DNA from: Paenibacillus macquariensis
GTDB lineage: Bacteria > Bacillota > Bacilli > Paenibacillales > Paenibacillaceae
DNA length: 64,000 nt
Reading direction: 5' to 3'
Assembly (NCBI RefSeq): GCF_900156375.1
Contig: NZ_FTNK01000017.1
Location: 62,001 to 126,000 of the forward strand
Shown piece by piece: positions 44,477 through 53,605 of the stretch; positions within the stretch are counted from its first letter, which is position 1; each line of letters begins with the position of its first letter. The notes under the pieces were generated by a model. The model saw only the letters and a program-made list of their open reading frames with translations, made no database searches and was not told the origin of the DNA. The position numbers and the translations under genes were made by a program.

Positions 44477-44542
44477 TAAAACCTTAAAACTTCAATGTAT
44501 CAAGGAAAAATGCCGCATACCGATCCAAGAAAGGAAACTGAT

Positions 44543-44695
44543 ATGATTACATACGTTTGCTTGGCCATTTTGATTCTTTTTGTTGCTGTCAAATCGGCTA
44601 TTTATATGAAACACCGTAAACACACCCCCTCTTTAGATGAGTTAGATCTCAAACTGCTATCCCTAATCAATCCAAAGAGTGATCGCCATGACTAA
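44543..44695 (+). CDS. small single-pass membrane protein
   Basis: Product of 50 residues. An N-terminal helix (I-T-Y-V-C-L-A-I-L-I-L-F-V-A-V) is followed by a basic stretch K-H-R-K-H and an amphipathic segment D-E-L-D-L-K-L-L-S-L-I. ATG at 44543 is chosen because AAAGGAAAC lies upstream; 16 earlier in-frame codons lack a site. It overlaps the next gene by 8 bp, so both are translated together. No family is known; it is probably a small subunit of the membrane complex. Confidence 0.6.
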   Translation: MITYVCLAILILFVAVKSAIYMKHRKHTPSLDELDLKLLSLINPKSDRHD

Positions 44696-45614
44696 AAAAA
44701 GAGCCGTTACTTTTAAACCCTATATTAAGACGCGTTATGCTTATGAAAAGTTGAGGGTGTGCCGACATTGCCAGCATTTCACTGTCCTTTGGGAAACTGA
44801 ATGCAGTCAGTGTGGTAAGGCTACACTTGTCTCTATCCCTCAGCGGGTAACCTCTAAGGTTAAGCGTACCATGCTCAATGAAAGACTAATAGCATTGTTC
44901 ATTGGTTTAGTGGGTGTTTATTTCGGTCAGTCCTTCCTACAAATGATCCTTAGTGCTGCAGCTGCCATCTTACTCATCGCTTTGCTGTGGTTCGTTCAAA
45001 GAAGAATGTTGCCTTTTGAAGTTCCTTCAGAAATGGAGACGCTATTCGAACAAGAACAGCCACGTATCATAGAGGATATCAAGCGTAATCGAAAGCTTGC
45101 GGTAGCTGCCTTGAAAGACGACGAACTCCTAACGTATGAAATGTTGCGGGAGATCAGTACACTCGTTCAGAATGACAAAATCCGTCTGCAACAGGTCGTA
45201 CTCCTTCAATCTTTTGTACTGCGTAAAGATATGGATCTAAGGGTAGAACCACTACTCATAGACAGCTTCGATACGGATCTCGCAGCCTACATTGGTGAAG
45301 TTGCTAAGGTTCAGCGCGAACTCATCAAGAATAGCTCCATTCGTTATATTCTAGCCTATGAAGCTCATATACTGGAAATGGAGAACGGTGTTGAAATTCT
45401 CTCAAGTGTCGCTGGAGCAGCTATTCGATTGAAAAAGTATGTGGAGGCTTACCCCGAGTTCATTCGACGTTATGCCCGCAACATTCCCAAAGATCGATTC
45501 TTACGATTATACCGAATGATTCAACAGCATCCAGAGTCCTATTGGGGCAATCTAGCTGAAGAAGTAGCTGTAATCCGTCGTGAACTATATGAATGGGATT
45601 CCGATTTTCAATAG
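44688..45614 (+). CDS. zinc-ribbon protein with two membrane helices
   Basis: Product of about 308 residues. An N-terminal zinc ribbon (C-R-H-C and C-S-Q-C) lies at about 25-42. Two close helices lie at about 67-103, and a C-terminal helical cytoplasmic domain of about 200 residues follows. Both the zinc ribbon and the C-terminal domain should face the cytosol. ATG at 44688 is preferred over GTG at 44679. The zinc ribbon recalls the one in the GTPase encoded at 32554, so metal-bound docking modules occur on both sides of the cluster. No family is recognised. Confidence 0.65.
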   Translation: MTKKRAVTFKPYIKTRYAYEKLRVCRHCQHFTVLWETECSQCGKATLVSIPQRVTSKVKRTMLNERLIALFIGLVGVYFGQSFLQMILSAAAAILLIALLWFVQRRMLPFEVPSEMETLFEQEQPRIIEDIKRNRKLAVAALKDDELLTYEMLREISTLVQNDKIRLQQVVLLQSFVLRKDMDLRVEPLLIDSFDTDLAAYIGEVAKVQRELIKNSSIRYILAYEAHILEMENGVEILSSVAGAAIRLKKYVEAYPEFIRRYARNIPKDRFLRLYRMIQQHPESYWGNLAEEVAVIRRELYEWDSDFQ

Positions 45615-45638
45615 ATAAGTTAAAGAGGTTATAAGACT

Positions 45639-47381
45639 ATGACGATATTAAGAATGCTAACCCTGCGAAATCTTTTAATATGTTGTTGTGCATCTATGTT
45701 GATTCTCATTGGTATGAAAGGTTATAACATCCACCAGAAGATTACTACACTAACAGAGGCTGATCGCCTGTATGTTCTTAAAGACTTAATTGAGGCGGAA
45801 TCCTTGTATGAGAAAGCTCATCGCAACCATTCGATTCATTATAAAGAAAGTCTGATTTCCTCCCGATTACAGGAGTTGGCACCTATCACGGAGATCAATG
45901 CCAAACTTCGAGATATCGATCAACTAGCTGAGAAGGCTTCCGATGATCAAGATTTCGAACAACTCATGACGGTGTATCGTAGTTTACAAGATGTTCGAGG
46001 CATTTATATGAATGGAAATAACCCTTATGAACCCTATTATCGCCAGTTATCTGCTAAATATGACATTTCTGGGGACTTCATAAGTTACTACCAACTCTTT
46101 AAAAAAAGCTTTTTAGAACAAATGCAACATAATCTAGATGACAATCAATATACTGATGAGTCTTTCAAGTGGAATTTATTAGCGATACCGGACGTATTCT
46201 TCGGAGATGAGAAACAAAAGAGATCTGAACTCTATGACAAATTCACAGCCTATGATAATCGGAAAATGGCCCGTATGGCTGCAAGTGGCCAATTCCAAGC
46301 ACTATTAGATGAATCCGCAGCGATGCTCAAACTCTATAAGTCCAATGATGTACAAGCGACATGGATTACGAATCAATCCGAAGCTCTTGTGAGAACATTC
46401 TTAGAGAATGATGCGAAGAAAGAAAGTTATTCAATCTTTGCTACTCATGCTAAGAGCTACATCGGCTTTGTCCACACGGTATCTTTCAAGTCATCTGTGG
46501 AGACTTTCATCAATAAACAAATAAGTACCTGGATGAAGGCTGCTAAGCGCAACGTAATTAAGGCAGAGTTCGAGAAAGCCTTTGCCATCTACAACGGGAT
46601 TAAAGAATTCAAGGATACTAGCCTTGAAGTGAAGGATGCTCAGCTCGCATGGAATATCCATGATCCGATCCGTATCCTACAAAACGGTGATGCTACACGC
46701 GTATTTAAGCATGTTAGTAGTGGAAGTAAACGTTATGGGGCTTTAGTATACGTGATTGGAACGGATGATCAGAATATCGTTTACTACGGAACACTCGACA
46801 GTGAGAACAATATAAAGGTGCTGACAAGCCAAGATTTGCAACAAGGTGGATTGATCCAAGACATTTCCATTGAGAGTTCACTGAGTACCAAGGACCTCCC
46901 TGTCATCCTTATTAAAGGAGATTCTTCTACTCGACAAGCCCTTTATACAGCCATTGAGGTACAATCCGATACTATGGTCACCCTGTTTCAACTAAATGCC
47001 GATGGATTCCAAGTCGATTCTAGCGGAATGTTGATCATGATGAATCCAGACTCCGAAGAAGGTGTAGGGCAAGTAGCCATGTTCCAACGTACCGGGGATA
47101 GTTATCAATTTGTTGGTGTACAACAAGATTTCATTGATATTGCCGTGGAAGATCTCCTCTCACACCCTAATGGGAAGGTTAAGTTCACCACAACAATCAT
47201 CCAACCTGGATATAGTGAAGCCTTTGCTATGATGGGGGACACTTACGTCAAACTTACCGGTACCTTCAACTTCTATGAGGGTAACGTTACGTTAACAGGT
47301 ACCCTCAAAGGATATGAAGATACTTATATACAAGATGAGTTAACGTCTATCCCCGTATTTAACGTAGAGAATGTCGAGTAA
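45639..47381 (+). CDS. membrane-anchored exported protein, helical repeats plus beta domain
   Basis: Product of 580 residues. An N-terminal signal-anchor (L-L-I-C-C-C-A-S-M-L-I-L-I-G-M) is followed by a long helical region up to about 340 with TPR-like spacing (A-D-R-L-Y-V-L-K-D-L-I-E-A-E-S-L-Y-E). A beta-rich domain of about 220 residues begins near Y-G-A-L-V-Y-V-I-G-T-D-D and looks propeller- or sandwich-like. The bulk should lie outside the membrane. AAAGAGG lies upstream of the ATG, and the gene is 24 bp after the zinc-ribbon gene. It is probably the outside partner of the vWA proteins; that is inference. Confidence 0.65.
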   Translation: MTILRMLTLRNLLICCCASMLILIGMKGYNIHQKITTLTEADRLYVLKDLIEAESLYEKAHRNHSIHYKESLISSRLQELAPITEINAKLRDIDQLAEKASDDQDFEQLMTVYRSLQDVRGIYMNGNNPYEPYYRQLSAKYDISGDFISYYQLFKKSFLEQMQHNLDDNQYTDESFKWNLLAIPDVFFGDEKQKRSELYDKFTAYDNRKMARMAASGQFQALLDESAAMLKLYKSNDVQATWITNQSEALVRTFLENDAKKESYSIFATHAKSYIGFVHTVSFKSSVETFINKQISTWMKAAKRNVIKAEFEKAFAIYNGIKEFKDTSLEVKDAQLAWNIHDPIRILQNGDATRVFKHVSSGSKRYGALVYVIGTDDQNIVYYGTLDSENNIKVLTSQDLQQGGLIQDISIESSLSTKDLPVILIKGDSSTRQALYTAIEVQSDTMVTLFQLNADGFQVDSSGMLIMMNPDSEEGVGQVAMFQRTGDSYQFVGVQQDFIDIAVEDLLSHPNGKVKFTTTIIQPGYSEAFAMMGDTYVKLTGTFNFYEGNVTLTGTLKGYEDTYIQDELTSIPVFNVENVE

Positions 47382-47414
47382 TGAACATGTAAATATTCTC
47401 TATGCAAATAAACA

Positions 47415-47457
47415 AGAAGAGTGGGCATCTGTATTTAACAGATGCCCACTCTTTATT
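47415..47457. terminator. bidirectional terminator
   Basis: AAGAGTGGGCATCTG/CAGATGCCCACTCTT with a short loop lies between the convergent genes ending at 47381 and 47486. T-rich flanks occur on both strands. Confidence 0.85.
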
Positions 47458-47485
47458 TGTTCGCTTGATACGTTGTTGACTAGAA

Positions 47486-49912
47486 CTATTCTACAACAAC
47501 CATCACTTTTGTTTTCTTACCGCCATAACTAATGGTGATCGTTGCTTTCCCTTTTCCGGTAGCTTTGATCTTACCATCTTTCACAGTAGCTGCTAGGATC
47601 TTCGATGAAGTCCATAACGCTGCTTTAGATACGTTATCTTCGCTTCCATCAACGTAAGTCGCTGTTGCAGTAATCTGAACCTCATCTTTAACTTTCATCT
47701 TCAGGCTAACTTCATTCGTCTGTAAATATTTCAACATATCTACTTCTACTGGAATACTTAGCGTTTTACCTGCATATTTAACGGTAACTTTTGTTTTACC
47801 ATATGCTACAGCCGTTATTTTCCCTTTATTCACTGTTGCAATTTTATAACTGGAAGTCTTCCATTCAGCTGAATTCGTGACATCGATCGCTGTTCCATCA
47901 CTGAATGTAGCCGTAACTTTAACCTGCTGCTCTTTCGGTCCATTCAATCCTGTTTTCAAATCAACAGAATGATGTGTCGCTTCGATGCTTTGAATCATAT
48001 CCACTTCAACCGAAACAGTCACTTTCTGACCGCCATATTCAGCAGTAATTGTAGCTTTACCTTTGGTATACCCTGTTACTTTACCATCTGACACTCCCGC
48101 TACAGATGGATTACTTGACTTCCAAGTCACATCTGTTGCCAAGATCTCCTCGTTCAGACCAGCTGAGCTCTTTGCCTTGAGTACGATAGTTTTAGTCTTC
48201 CCTATCTTACTGTCCACATCAGCTACAGAGCTTAGTATAATAAGTTGTGTATCTGCTTCAAGCACGCTTACCAATCCAACGTTTACTTTCAACGTGTATT
48301 TCGTCTTGTTATACAAAGCAGTAATCGTAGCTGTTCCTTTAGCAACTCCTTTGATTACGCCATCACTGTTTACTTCAGCAACTTTCTCATCACTGGTGCT
48401 CCATTCTGCTTTGCTTGTCAAATTAACATTCTTTGTTGCATCTTTAATGTCATACACTGCATCAAGCGTCGCCGCATATGATTTCTCTTCTTTGATATCT
48501 ACTGTTTTGGTACTCAGTGATATAGAGATCGGAACATCTACACTAACCTTCGTCTTTACAGTAACTCCACCATACGTGGCAGTAATCGTAGCTTCACCCA
48601 TTTTATAAGCTGAAATCTTACCCTTTGATACATAGACGATAGACTCATCACTAGAACTCCATACAGCCTTATCAGCCACATTTGTTTTGCCAGTGACATC
48701 AGCGTAAGAAGCATTAAGCTCCAAATCCTTACTTTGTCCAACACTCATTCCCACTTTTTCAATAAGTTCCAGGTGGCGCGCAATATCAACATCTACCTTA
48801 ACCGTTACAGTTTTATCCCCATATTTCGCAGTAATCGTTGCTGATCCAGATCCTTCAGCAGAGATTGTTCCTTTGTTAACATAAGCGACTGCAGTATTGC
48901 TAGAAGTCCATGTTGCAAGACTTGTGACATCGACGTTCTTATTATCAGGATATACAGCCTCTAATTTGAGTGTTTCCTGTAACTTACCTGTCGCTTTATC
49001 AAGACTTAAGTAAACATTCTGATTACTAACTACCAATTTACGAGTCGTATCAACATCAACATCAAGTTTGATTGATTCCGTTCCGTAACTAGCTGTAATG
49101 GTTGCTGTTCCTGCCCCGTAGGCAGTAACCACACCTTTAACGACATCTGCAACCTTCTTATTGCTCGTTGTCCATACCGCATCTTTAGTTACGTCGGTAG
49201 GTACATCCGTCGCTTCCCCATTCGGATACGTCGCTGTTAATGTTACCGGTTGGGATTCCTTTAACAATAAAGACAGCTGATCCACACTAAGATCAAGTCG
49301 GGACACAATTTCAACATTCACTTCTACGGTAACCGTCTGTTTGCCGTAAGTAGCTGTAATCGTAGCTGTTCCTGCACTATGTGCCGTAACTTCACCATCT
49401 ACAACTGTCGCGATGGTCTCATTATTAGAAGACCAATCGGCTTTAACCGTAACGTCCTCAGGTGTAGAATTATCCGTATAATTTGCTTTTAATTTAATGC
49501 TTCCCGTTTTCCCTTTACGAAGCTCAAGACTATTTACACTCTTCGTTAAAGATTTCACCTGTTTGGTTACAATAATTTTAAGTTCTTCTGTCTTATTTCC
49601 GTAATTAGCAATGACTGTGATGGTACCTTCCTTCTTAGCAACAATCTTACCGTTATATATCGTTGCAATCGTATCATCAGGATTGGTCCATTTCGTTAAT
49701 TCTGTTACATCTTTCTTTGTAGCATCACTGCTAAGAGCCGCTACAGTAACTGTTGCCTGTGTCCCATTTTCAACAGATATTTCATTCTTAGAAAGAATAA
49801 GTTTCTCCAATACCACTGTCGGAGTTTCAGCTGCCCAAGACGTCCCCGCACTAGCCAAACTTACAATTAGGATTAATGTCATAATGAAAGATTGTTTGAA
49901 TCTAATAATCAA
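47486..49912 (-). CDS. secreted protein with nine BIG2-type Ig-like repeats
   Basis: Product of 808 residues. A signal peptide (about 1-27, ending S-W-A-A) is followed by nine repeats of about 85-90 residues. Each has the BIG2 pattern: A-x-W-x-S-S-N-x-x-x-A-x-V-x-x-G-x-I-x-A-x-x-x-G-x-A-T-I-T-A-x-Y-G. Such bacterial Ig-like repeats form rod-shaped surface stalks or adhesins. There is no enzyme domain, LPXTG motif, SLH domain or C-terminal helix, so it may be released or bound by another protein. The start is TTG, with GGAGGG 8 nt upstream. Confidence 0.85.
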   Translation of the reverse strand: MIIRFKQSFIMTLILIVSLASAGTSWAAETPTVVLEKLILSKNEISVENGTQATVTVAALSSDATKKDVTELTKWTNPDDTIATIYNGKIVAKKEGTITVIANYGNKTEELKIIVTKQVKSLTKSVNSLELRKGKTGSIKLKANYTDNSTPEDVTVKADWSSNNETIATVVDGEVTAHSAGTATITATYGKQTVTVEVNVEIVSRLDLSVDQLSLLLKESQPVTLTATYPNGEATDVPTDVTKDAVWTTSNKKVADVVKGVVTAYGAGTATITASYGTESIKLDVDVDTTRKLVVSNQNVYLSLDKATGKLQETLKLEAVYPDNKNVDVTSLATWTSSNTAVAYVNKGTISAEGSGSATITAKYGDKTVTVKVDVDIARHLELIEKVGMSVGQSKDLELNASYADVTGKTNVADKAVWSSSDESIVYVSKGKISAYKMGEATITATYGGVTVKTKVSVDVPISISLSTKTVDIKEEKSYAATLDAVYDIKDATKNVNLTSKAEWSTSDEKVAEVNSDGVIKGVAKGTATITALYNKTKYTLKVNVGLVSVLEADTQLIILSSVADVDSKIGKTKTIVLKAKSSAGLNEEILATDVTWKSSNPSVAGVSDGKVTGYTKGKATITAEYGGQKVTVSVEVDMIQSIEATHHSVDLKTGLNGPKEQQVKVTATFSDGTAIDVTNSAEWKTSSYKIATVNKGKITAVAYGKTKVTVKYAGKTLSIPVEVDMLKYLQTNEVSLKMKVKDEVQITATATYVDGSEDNVSKAALWTSSKILAATVKDGKIKATGKGKATITISYGGKKTKVMVVVE

Positions 49913-50295
49913 TGTTAATTCCCTCCAGTTCTCATTTTAGATTAGTATAGTTACTTCAAATATCGGCAAATGGAGACAAAAACATTAGGAATTCGAGCAT
50001 TTACATGATTTTTTCCTACTAAGTTCCTATACTTCGATCTAAGTCCCCTTCTATTAAATTACCATTATCTTCATTTTACTACAAAATGATTACCCGAACC
50101 TGAAGTCACCCAATCTTCCAATATAATATTTAAAAACATCATACGTCATAAATAGTAATCTTCCTTGATGGATTCTATCATTGGGGGGATTTTAAAATGA
50201 AAAAATGGTTTGCATATATATTTAAAAAAGAAACGGCTCTGCCGCCCTCTTGTTCAAGGACGATAACCGTTTCTTTTACGAGAAATTTAATTGTG
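49913..50295. other. 383-bp intergenic region with a terminator
   Basis: The BIG2 gene promoter should lie here but no clear boxes were found. The only clear structure is the GAAACGG...CCGTTTC hairpin at 50224-50276. A 42-codon frame with a GGGGGG site overlaps that hairpin and is not accepted as a gene. Confidence 0.5.
50224..50276. terminator. hairpin after acyl-CoA dehydrogenase-like gene
   Basis: GAAACGG/CCGTTTC, with a partly paired interior, lies 20 bp after the stop of the gene at 50296. T-rich DNA follows on the minus strand. Confidence 0.65.
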
Positions 50296-51474
50296 CTATT
50301 CTTGAATCGCACGTTTAGCTAAGTTCTGAAGGACAACATCGTCCATTGGGGGGTTATGGAGCCCCGCACGTACATCACGATACATTCTCTCTAATGGGAG
50401 GTTACGTGAAAGACTCGTCGCTCCAACGATACGCATGGCTTTGTCTACGATACGTAGGGCATGATTGGTTGCAATGTATTTAGCAAGACCAAGATCAGGC
50501 TTCAGAGCCACTCTTCCATCAGGATCTCGATCCCATCGATCAGCTATGGAATAGAGCAGTGTACGTGCCGTAATCAGATCAGCTTCCATCTCCCCAATCT
50601 GTTGCTGAATACGTGGAAGATCCGCAATGGGTCCTGGCAGACTGTTCGGCTTGTAGTTCTTAGCGAAATCGATTGCAAAGGAACGAGCTGCATAAGCGAT
50701 ACCGATATAACATGCAGGAATATGCATAAGTGATCCGCTGCCATCATCCGTCACTTGACGTTGCTTCTCTAGACCAGACAAGCTAATGACTTCTTCGTCA
50801 GGAACAAATACGTTATCTAGAATAACGTCATGACTGCCTGTGGCACGCATACCTAGTGTATCCCAAGTCTCTACCAAGCTAAATCCAGGACCCTTTCGAA
50901 CAAAAAACTCACCAACCTCATCATTACCCTCAATCCCTGCTGAAATCGTAAAATGCTCTACAATCGGGCTTAACGTACTGTACGTTTTACGTCCACTAAT
51001 GGACCAACCACCCACTACTTTAGCGGCTGTAGTCTGAGGTTTACCGCCACGGGTTGGACTTCCCGTTGCCAGCTCACTAGCAAAATGATTAATGATAGCT
51101 CCGTCTTTCACCACTTCAGCACTGAAACGTGAGAACAAGTCTTCAGACCAACGATTCGTATATCTAAGACTGAGAATAAGTGCCATATGCCAACCGACAG
51201 CTAGCGCCGTAGAACCGTCTCCACGTGCAATTCTCTCCTGTGCTAGTAACATTTCATATAGGGATAATTCTTCCCCACCATATTTCTTCGGTACCGTTAG
51301 TTTCAGATATCTAGAATCTCGTAAGTCTACAAAATTATCAAAGGGAAATGAACCATCTCTGTCATGTTTCGATGCACGTTCTGCAAATTTTATAGCTAAT
51401 TGATCTGCTAGTAAGGCTATTCCTGCCTCTCTTTCGTTACGTATACAATGATCTGATGAGTATGGTTGTATCAT
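50296..51474 (-). CDS. acyl-CoA dehydrogenase-family flavoprotein
   Basis: Product of 392 residues with the three-part fold of acyl-CoA dehydrogenases. It has an N-terminal helical domain (R-Y-L-K-L-T-V-P-K-K-Y-G-G-E-E-L-S), a middle beta domain (G-G-W-S-I-S-G-R-K-T-Y-S-T, W-D-T-L-G-M-R-A-T-G-S-H-D-V) and a C-terminal four-helix domain. The usual catalytic Glu in the last helices is not evident to me. Together with the R-A-T-G-S pattern this recalls the branch with flavin monooxygenases and YdbM-like proteins. The exact reaction is therefore open. It is probably monocistronic, with a terminator at 50224. Confidence 0.8.
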   Translation of the reverse strand: MIQPYSSDHCIRNEREAGIALLADQLAIKFAERASKHDRDGSFPFDNFVDLRDSRYLKLTVPKKYGGEELSLYEMLLAQERIARGDGSTALAVGWHMALILSLRYTNRWSEDLFSRFSAEVVKDGAIINHFASELATGSPTRGGKPQTTAAKVVGGWSISGRKTYSTLSPIVEHFTISAGIEGNDEVGEFFVRKGPGFSLVETWDTLGMRATGSHDVILDNVFVPDEEVISLSGLEKQRQVTDDGSGSLMHIPACYIGIAYAARSFAIDFAKNYKPNSLPGPIADLPRIQQQIGEMEADLITARTLLYSIADRWDRDPDGRVALKPDLGLAKYIATNHALRIVDKAMRIVGATSLSRNLPLERMYRDVRAGLHNPPMDDVVLQNLAKRAIQE

Positions 51475-51532
51475 TGATTTATCCCTCCTATTCCTCTTCC
51501 TACTCCTATTTCTGTGTGTTGTAAGCTTATGC

Positions 51533-52336
51533 TTACTTTGGAACTGTTTCTGATTCCAGTATCTCTTTCAAATCGCTTAGTGAATTCCATATGTAATCCG
51601 GTTGGACATCACTCAATTCCGCTTCTTCCCTACTTACGGAACCAGTCAATACGAGTGTTGTTATCATACCAGCATTCTTACCGAGTCCAATATCGGACAC
51701 TAGACTATCACCAATCATCATACATCGTTCAGCTGGAAGACCCAGAACTTCAAGTGCCGCTTCTGCCATCAAAATGGAAGGTTTGCCTATCACAACCTCC
51801 ACCTTCTGATCCGTCGTATACTCTAGCGCACCGATCATGCCTGCAACATCAATGGAATCCCCTTCATCTCCTGGGAAAGTCTTATCTGCATTCGTAGCAA
51901 TCATCCGAGCGCCATGCCTTACAGCCCTAAAAGCTTCATTTAATTCCTTATAGGTAAGCGTCTCATGTAACGTAATGACAAGCCATTCTGTCTCTTCTGG
52001 TTTCTCTGCTAACATAAGCCCAGCAAGGACTAACTCATCTCGCAATCCTTGTTCACCCAATACCCATACCTGAGCGCCTTCAGCATGGTTTCTTAAATAG
52101 GTGGCCGTTACAGTGGAAGTCAGCAGGATTTCTTCTTCCCTAACATCGATGCCCATCCCGACCAATTTATCATGGCACATATGTCTCGATATATTGCCAC
52201 GATTACTCAAGAATACTACGCGTTTGCCGATGGACCTTATATAAGCAATGCTATCCATTACCCCGTCGATAACCTGTTTTCCTTTATACACCGTTCCATC
52301 TAGATCTATCACATAACCATCAATGTTCTCTAACAT
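51533..52336 (-). CDS. HAD-IIA family sugar-phosphate phosphatase (NagD-like)
   Basis: Product of about 267 residues. It has the nucleophile motif Y-V-I-D-L-D-G-T-V-Y-K-G, motif II F-L-S-N-R-G, and a cap domain. Motif III is G-K-P-S, and motif IV is M-I-G-D-S-L-V-S-D-I. The family dephosphorylates small phosphates such as p-nitrophenyl phosphate, nucleotides or sugar phosphates. The second motif has R in place of the common N-N. ATG at 52336 is chosen, with GAGGTGG 11 nt upstream; GTG at 52351 is the alternative. It stands alone after a 590-bp gap. Confidence 0.88.
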   Translation of the reverse strand: MLENIDGYVIDLDGTVYKGKQVIDGVMDSIAYIRSIGKRVVFLSNRGNISRHMCHDKLVGMGIDVREEEILLTSTVTATYLRNHAEGAQVWVLGEQGLRDELVLAGLMLAEKPEETEWLVITLHETLTYKELNEAFRAVRHGARMIATNADKTFPGDEGDSIDVAGMIGALEYTTDQKVEVVIGKPSILMAEAALEVLGLPAERCMMIGDSLVSDIGLGKNAGMITTLVLTGSVSREEAELSDVQPDYIWNSLSDLKEILESETVPK

Positions 52337-52925
52337 TGGATCTGTATCCACCTCGTATTCTAATCTTTGGCAGTTTCTAGATACATCTTCCTAATATTCA
52401 CGTTCATTTGTCAAGATTTGTTTGACGTATATTTCCTGCATGCGATCCAAAAAGCAGTTATTACGGAGAGAATCTCTGTAGCAACTGCTCTTATTATAAA
52501 TAAATGATATTCCCGCTCCTATGATGTCATACCATAGGCACCATGTTTGACCCGTTACTCGTTATTCACACGCCATAACTAGCCTATTAAGGTGCCCCAA
52601 CTTATACCCTATCATGGCAAAGTACTACTTCTCATGAGATAACAATCGACCTCACGAGCAGCCTGACGACCTTCGTTAATCGCCCAGACTACAAGACTCT
52701 GTCCTCGACGCATCACTCCCTTACTTCATCCAACCTTCTGAAGCGTTTCAAAGAAACGCAGCATCGTAAGCATCAACTCGGTGCTGAAAATCTGACTTTT
52801 TGAACTCACACTTTAAGTCTCAGAAATAATAAAAAAACACCTACTCGGTGTTTTAAAGTTAATTCGATATTTTGCTACATTCACTCCATAACATAACCAT
52901 AGCCAAACATTAGGACAGACTCATA
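52337..52925. other. 589-bp intergenic region
   Basis: No coding frame of credible length was found. It holds a terminator-like hairpin AAGCAGTT/AACTGCTCTT at 52451-52492 whose T-run faces the minus strand although no gene lies just upstream of it. It also holds the terminator of the HPP gene at 52829-52856, and several short GTAAGCAT/ACGAAG-like fragments similar to the repeats at 42150. A decayed gene or repeat element may have stood here. Confidence 0.45.
52829..52856 (-). terminator. terminator of HPP-family gene
   Basis: AAAACACCGAGTAGGTGTTTT with a T7 run on the minus strand, 70 bp after the stop. Confidence 0.85.
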
Positions 52926-53480
52926 TCATATCCAAAAAGTTGGATATTGTCGGTTACTACGTAAATTATTCAAGATCAACGCGAAGAACACAATGATTAA
53001 CGAACCGAGCAACACTGGCGTGATTAAATAACTCCAACTATAAGCACCAAGTATAACAATGAGTGGGTCAGCTCCAGCCGGTGGATGTGTTGTCTTGGTC
53101 AGCATCATGAGCGCAATAGCTAAACCAACCGCCAAGCCAATCACCCAAGGCGCGTTACCGAACATCGTATATGTCGCTAGGCCAACAAACGTTGATATGA
53201 GATGACCTCCAATAATATTCCTAGGCTGAGATAATGGTGCATTCCACATTCCAAATGCTAAGACACAACTGGCACCAAATGGAGCCATCAACCATACGGA
53301 TGAAGTCATATTTGTTAGGAGGACGAGCGCAGATATCGTAATAAAACCACCTACGAACCCAGTCAAGGTATCCTTCACATTGACTTGTAGAGAACTCCTC
53401 CCTCTTCCACGCATTTTAGAAAAATAACGTACATGCACAGGTTGTGCTTCTTTTTTGCTCGTGACTGACGCAGACTCCAT
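52926..53480 (-). CDS. HPP-family membrane protein
   Basis: Product of about 184 residues. A polar N-terminus of 40 residues is followed by four membrane helices. The signature H-P-P-A-G-A-D-P lies near residue 137. It also has L-M-A-P-F-G-A-S-C-V-L and P-R-N-I-I-G-G-H, both typical of the HPP family. Some plant and cyanobacterial members carry nitrite into chloroplasts or cells; the function of Firmicute members is not established. ATG at 53480 follows GAGGG by 6 nt. The promoter region holds an inverted repeat (53526-53558), and a CGNR regulator gene lies just upstream. Confidence 0.88.
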   Translation of the reverse strand: MESASVTSKKEAQPVHVRYFSKMRGRGRSSLQVNVKDTLTGFVGGFITISALVLLTNMTSSVWLMAPFGASCVLAFGMWNAPLSQPRNIIGGHLISTFVGLATYTMFGNAPWVIGLAVGLAIALMMLTKTTHPPAGADPLIVILGAYSWSYLITPVLLGSLIIVFFALILNNLRSNRQYPTFWI

Positions 53481-53525
53481 GGTATCCCTCATTCTCATTC
53501 TTTTCTTTTACCTTACTCCAAATAT

Positions 53526-53558
53526 ACTAACCTGTCAATTTGTATTTATATGGTTAGT
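53526..53558 (-). promoter_or_regulatory. promoter element flanked by inverted repeat
   Basis: ACTAACC (53526-53532) and GGTTAGT (53552-53558) form a perfect inverted repeat with a 19-bp spacer. On the minus strand TTGACA (53533-53538) lies directly inside it as a -35 box for the HPP gene; the -10 (TAAGGT) is weak. A repressor bound here would block this promoter. Confidence 0.45.
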
Positions 53559-53570
53559 TATGGGAGGTAA

Positions 53571-53605
53571 AAAAAAGAACCCACTCTCAAAGGAGTAGAT
53601 TCTTT
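53571..53605 (-). terminator. terminator of CGNR regulator gene
   Basis: AAGAATCTACTCC/GAGTGGGTTCTT with a T-run on the minus strand. It overlaps the stop codon of the CGNR gene. Confidence 0.8.

Noticed and set aside
48063..48608. 181-residue plus-strand ORF
   Set aside because: It lies antisense to the BIG2 repeat protein, whose domains cover the region fully.
50197..50325. 42-codon plus-strand ORF with GGGGGG before ATG
   Set aside because: It reads through the terminator hairpin of the neighbouring gene and into the antisense of its 3' end; the product has no convincing profile.
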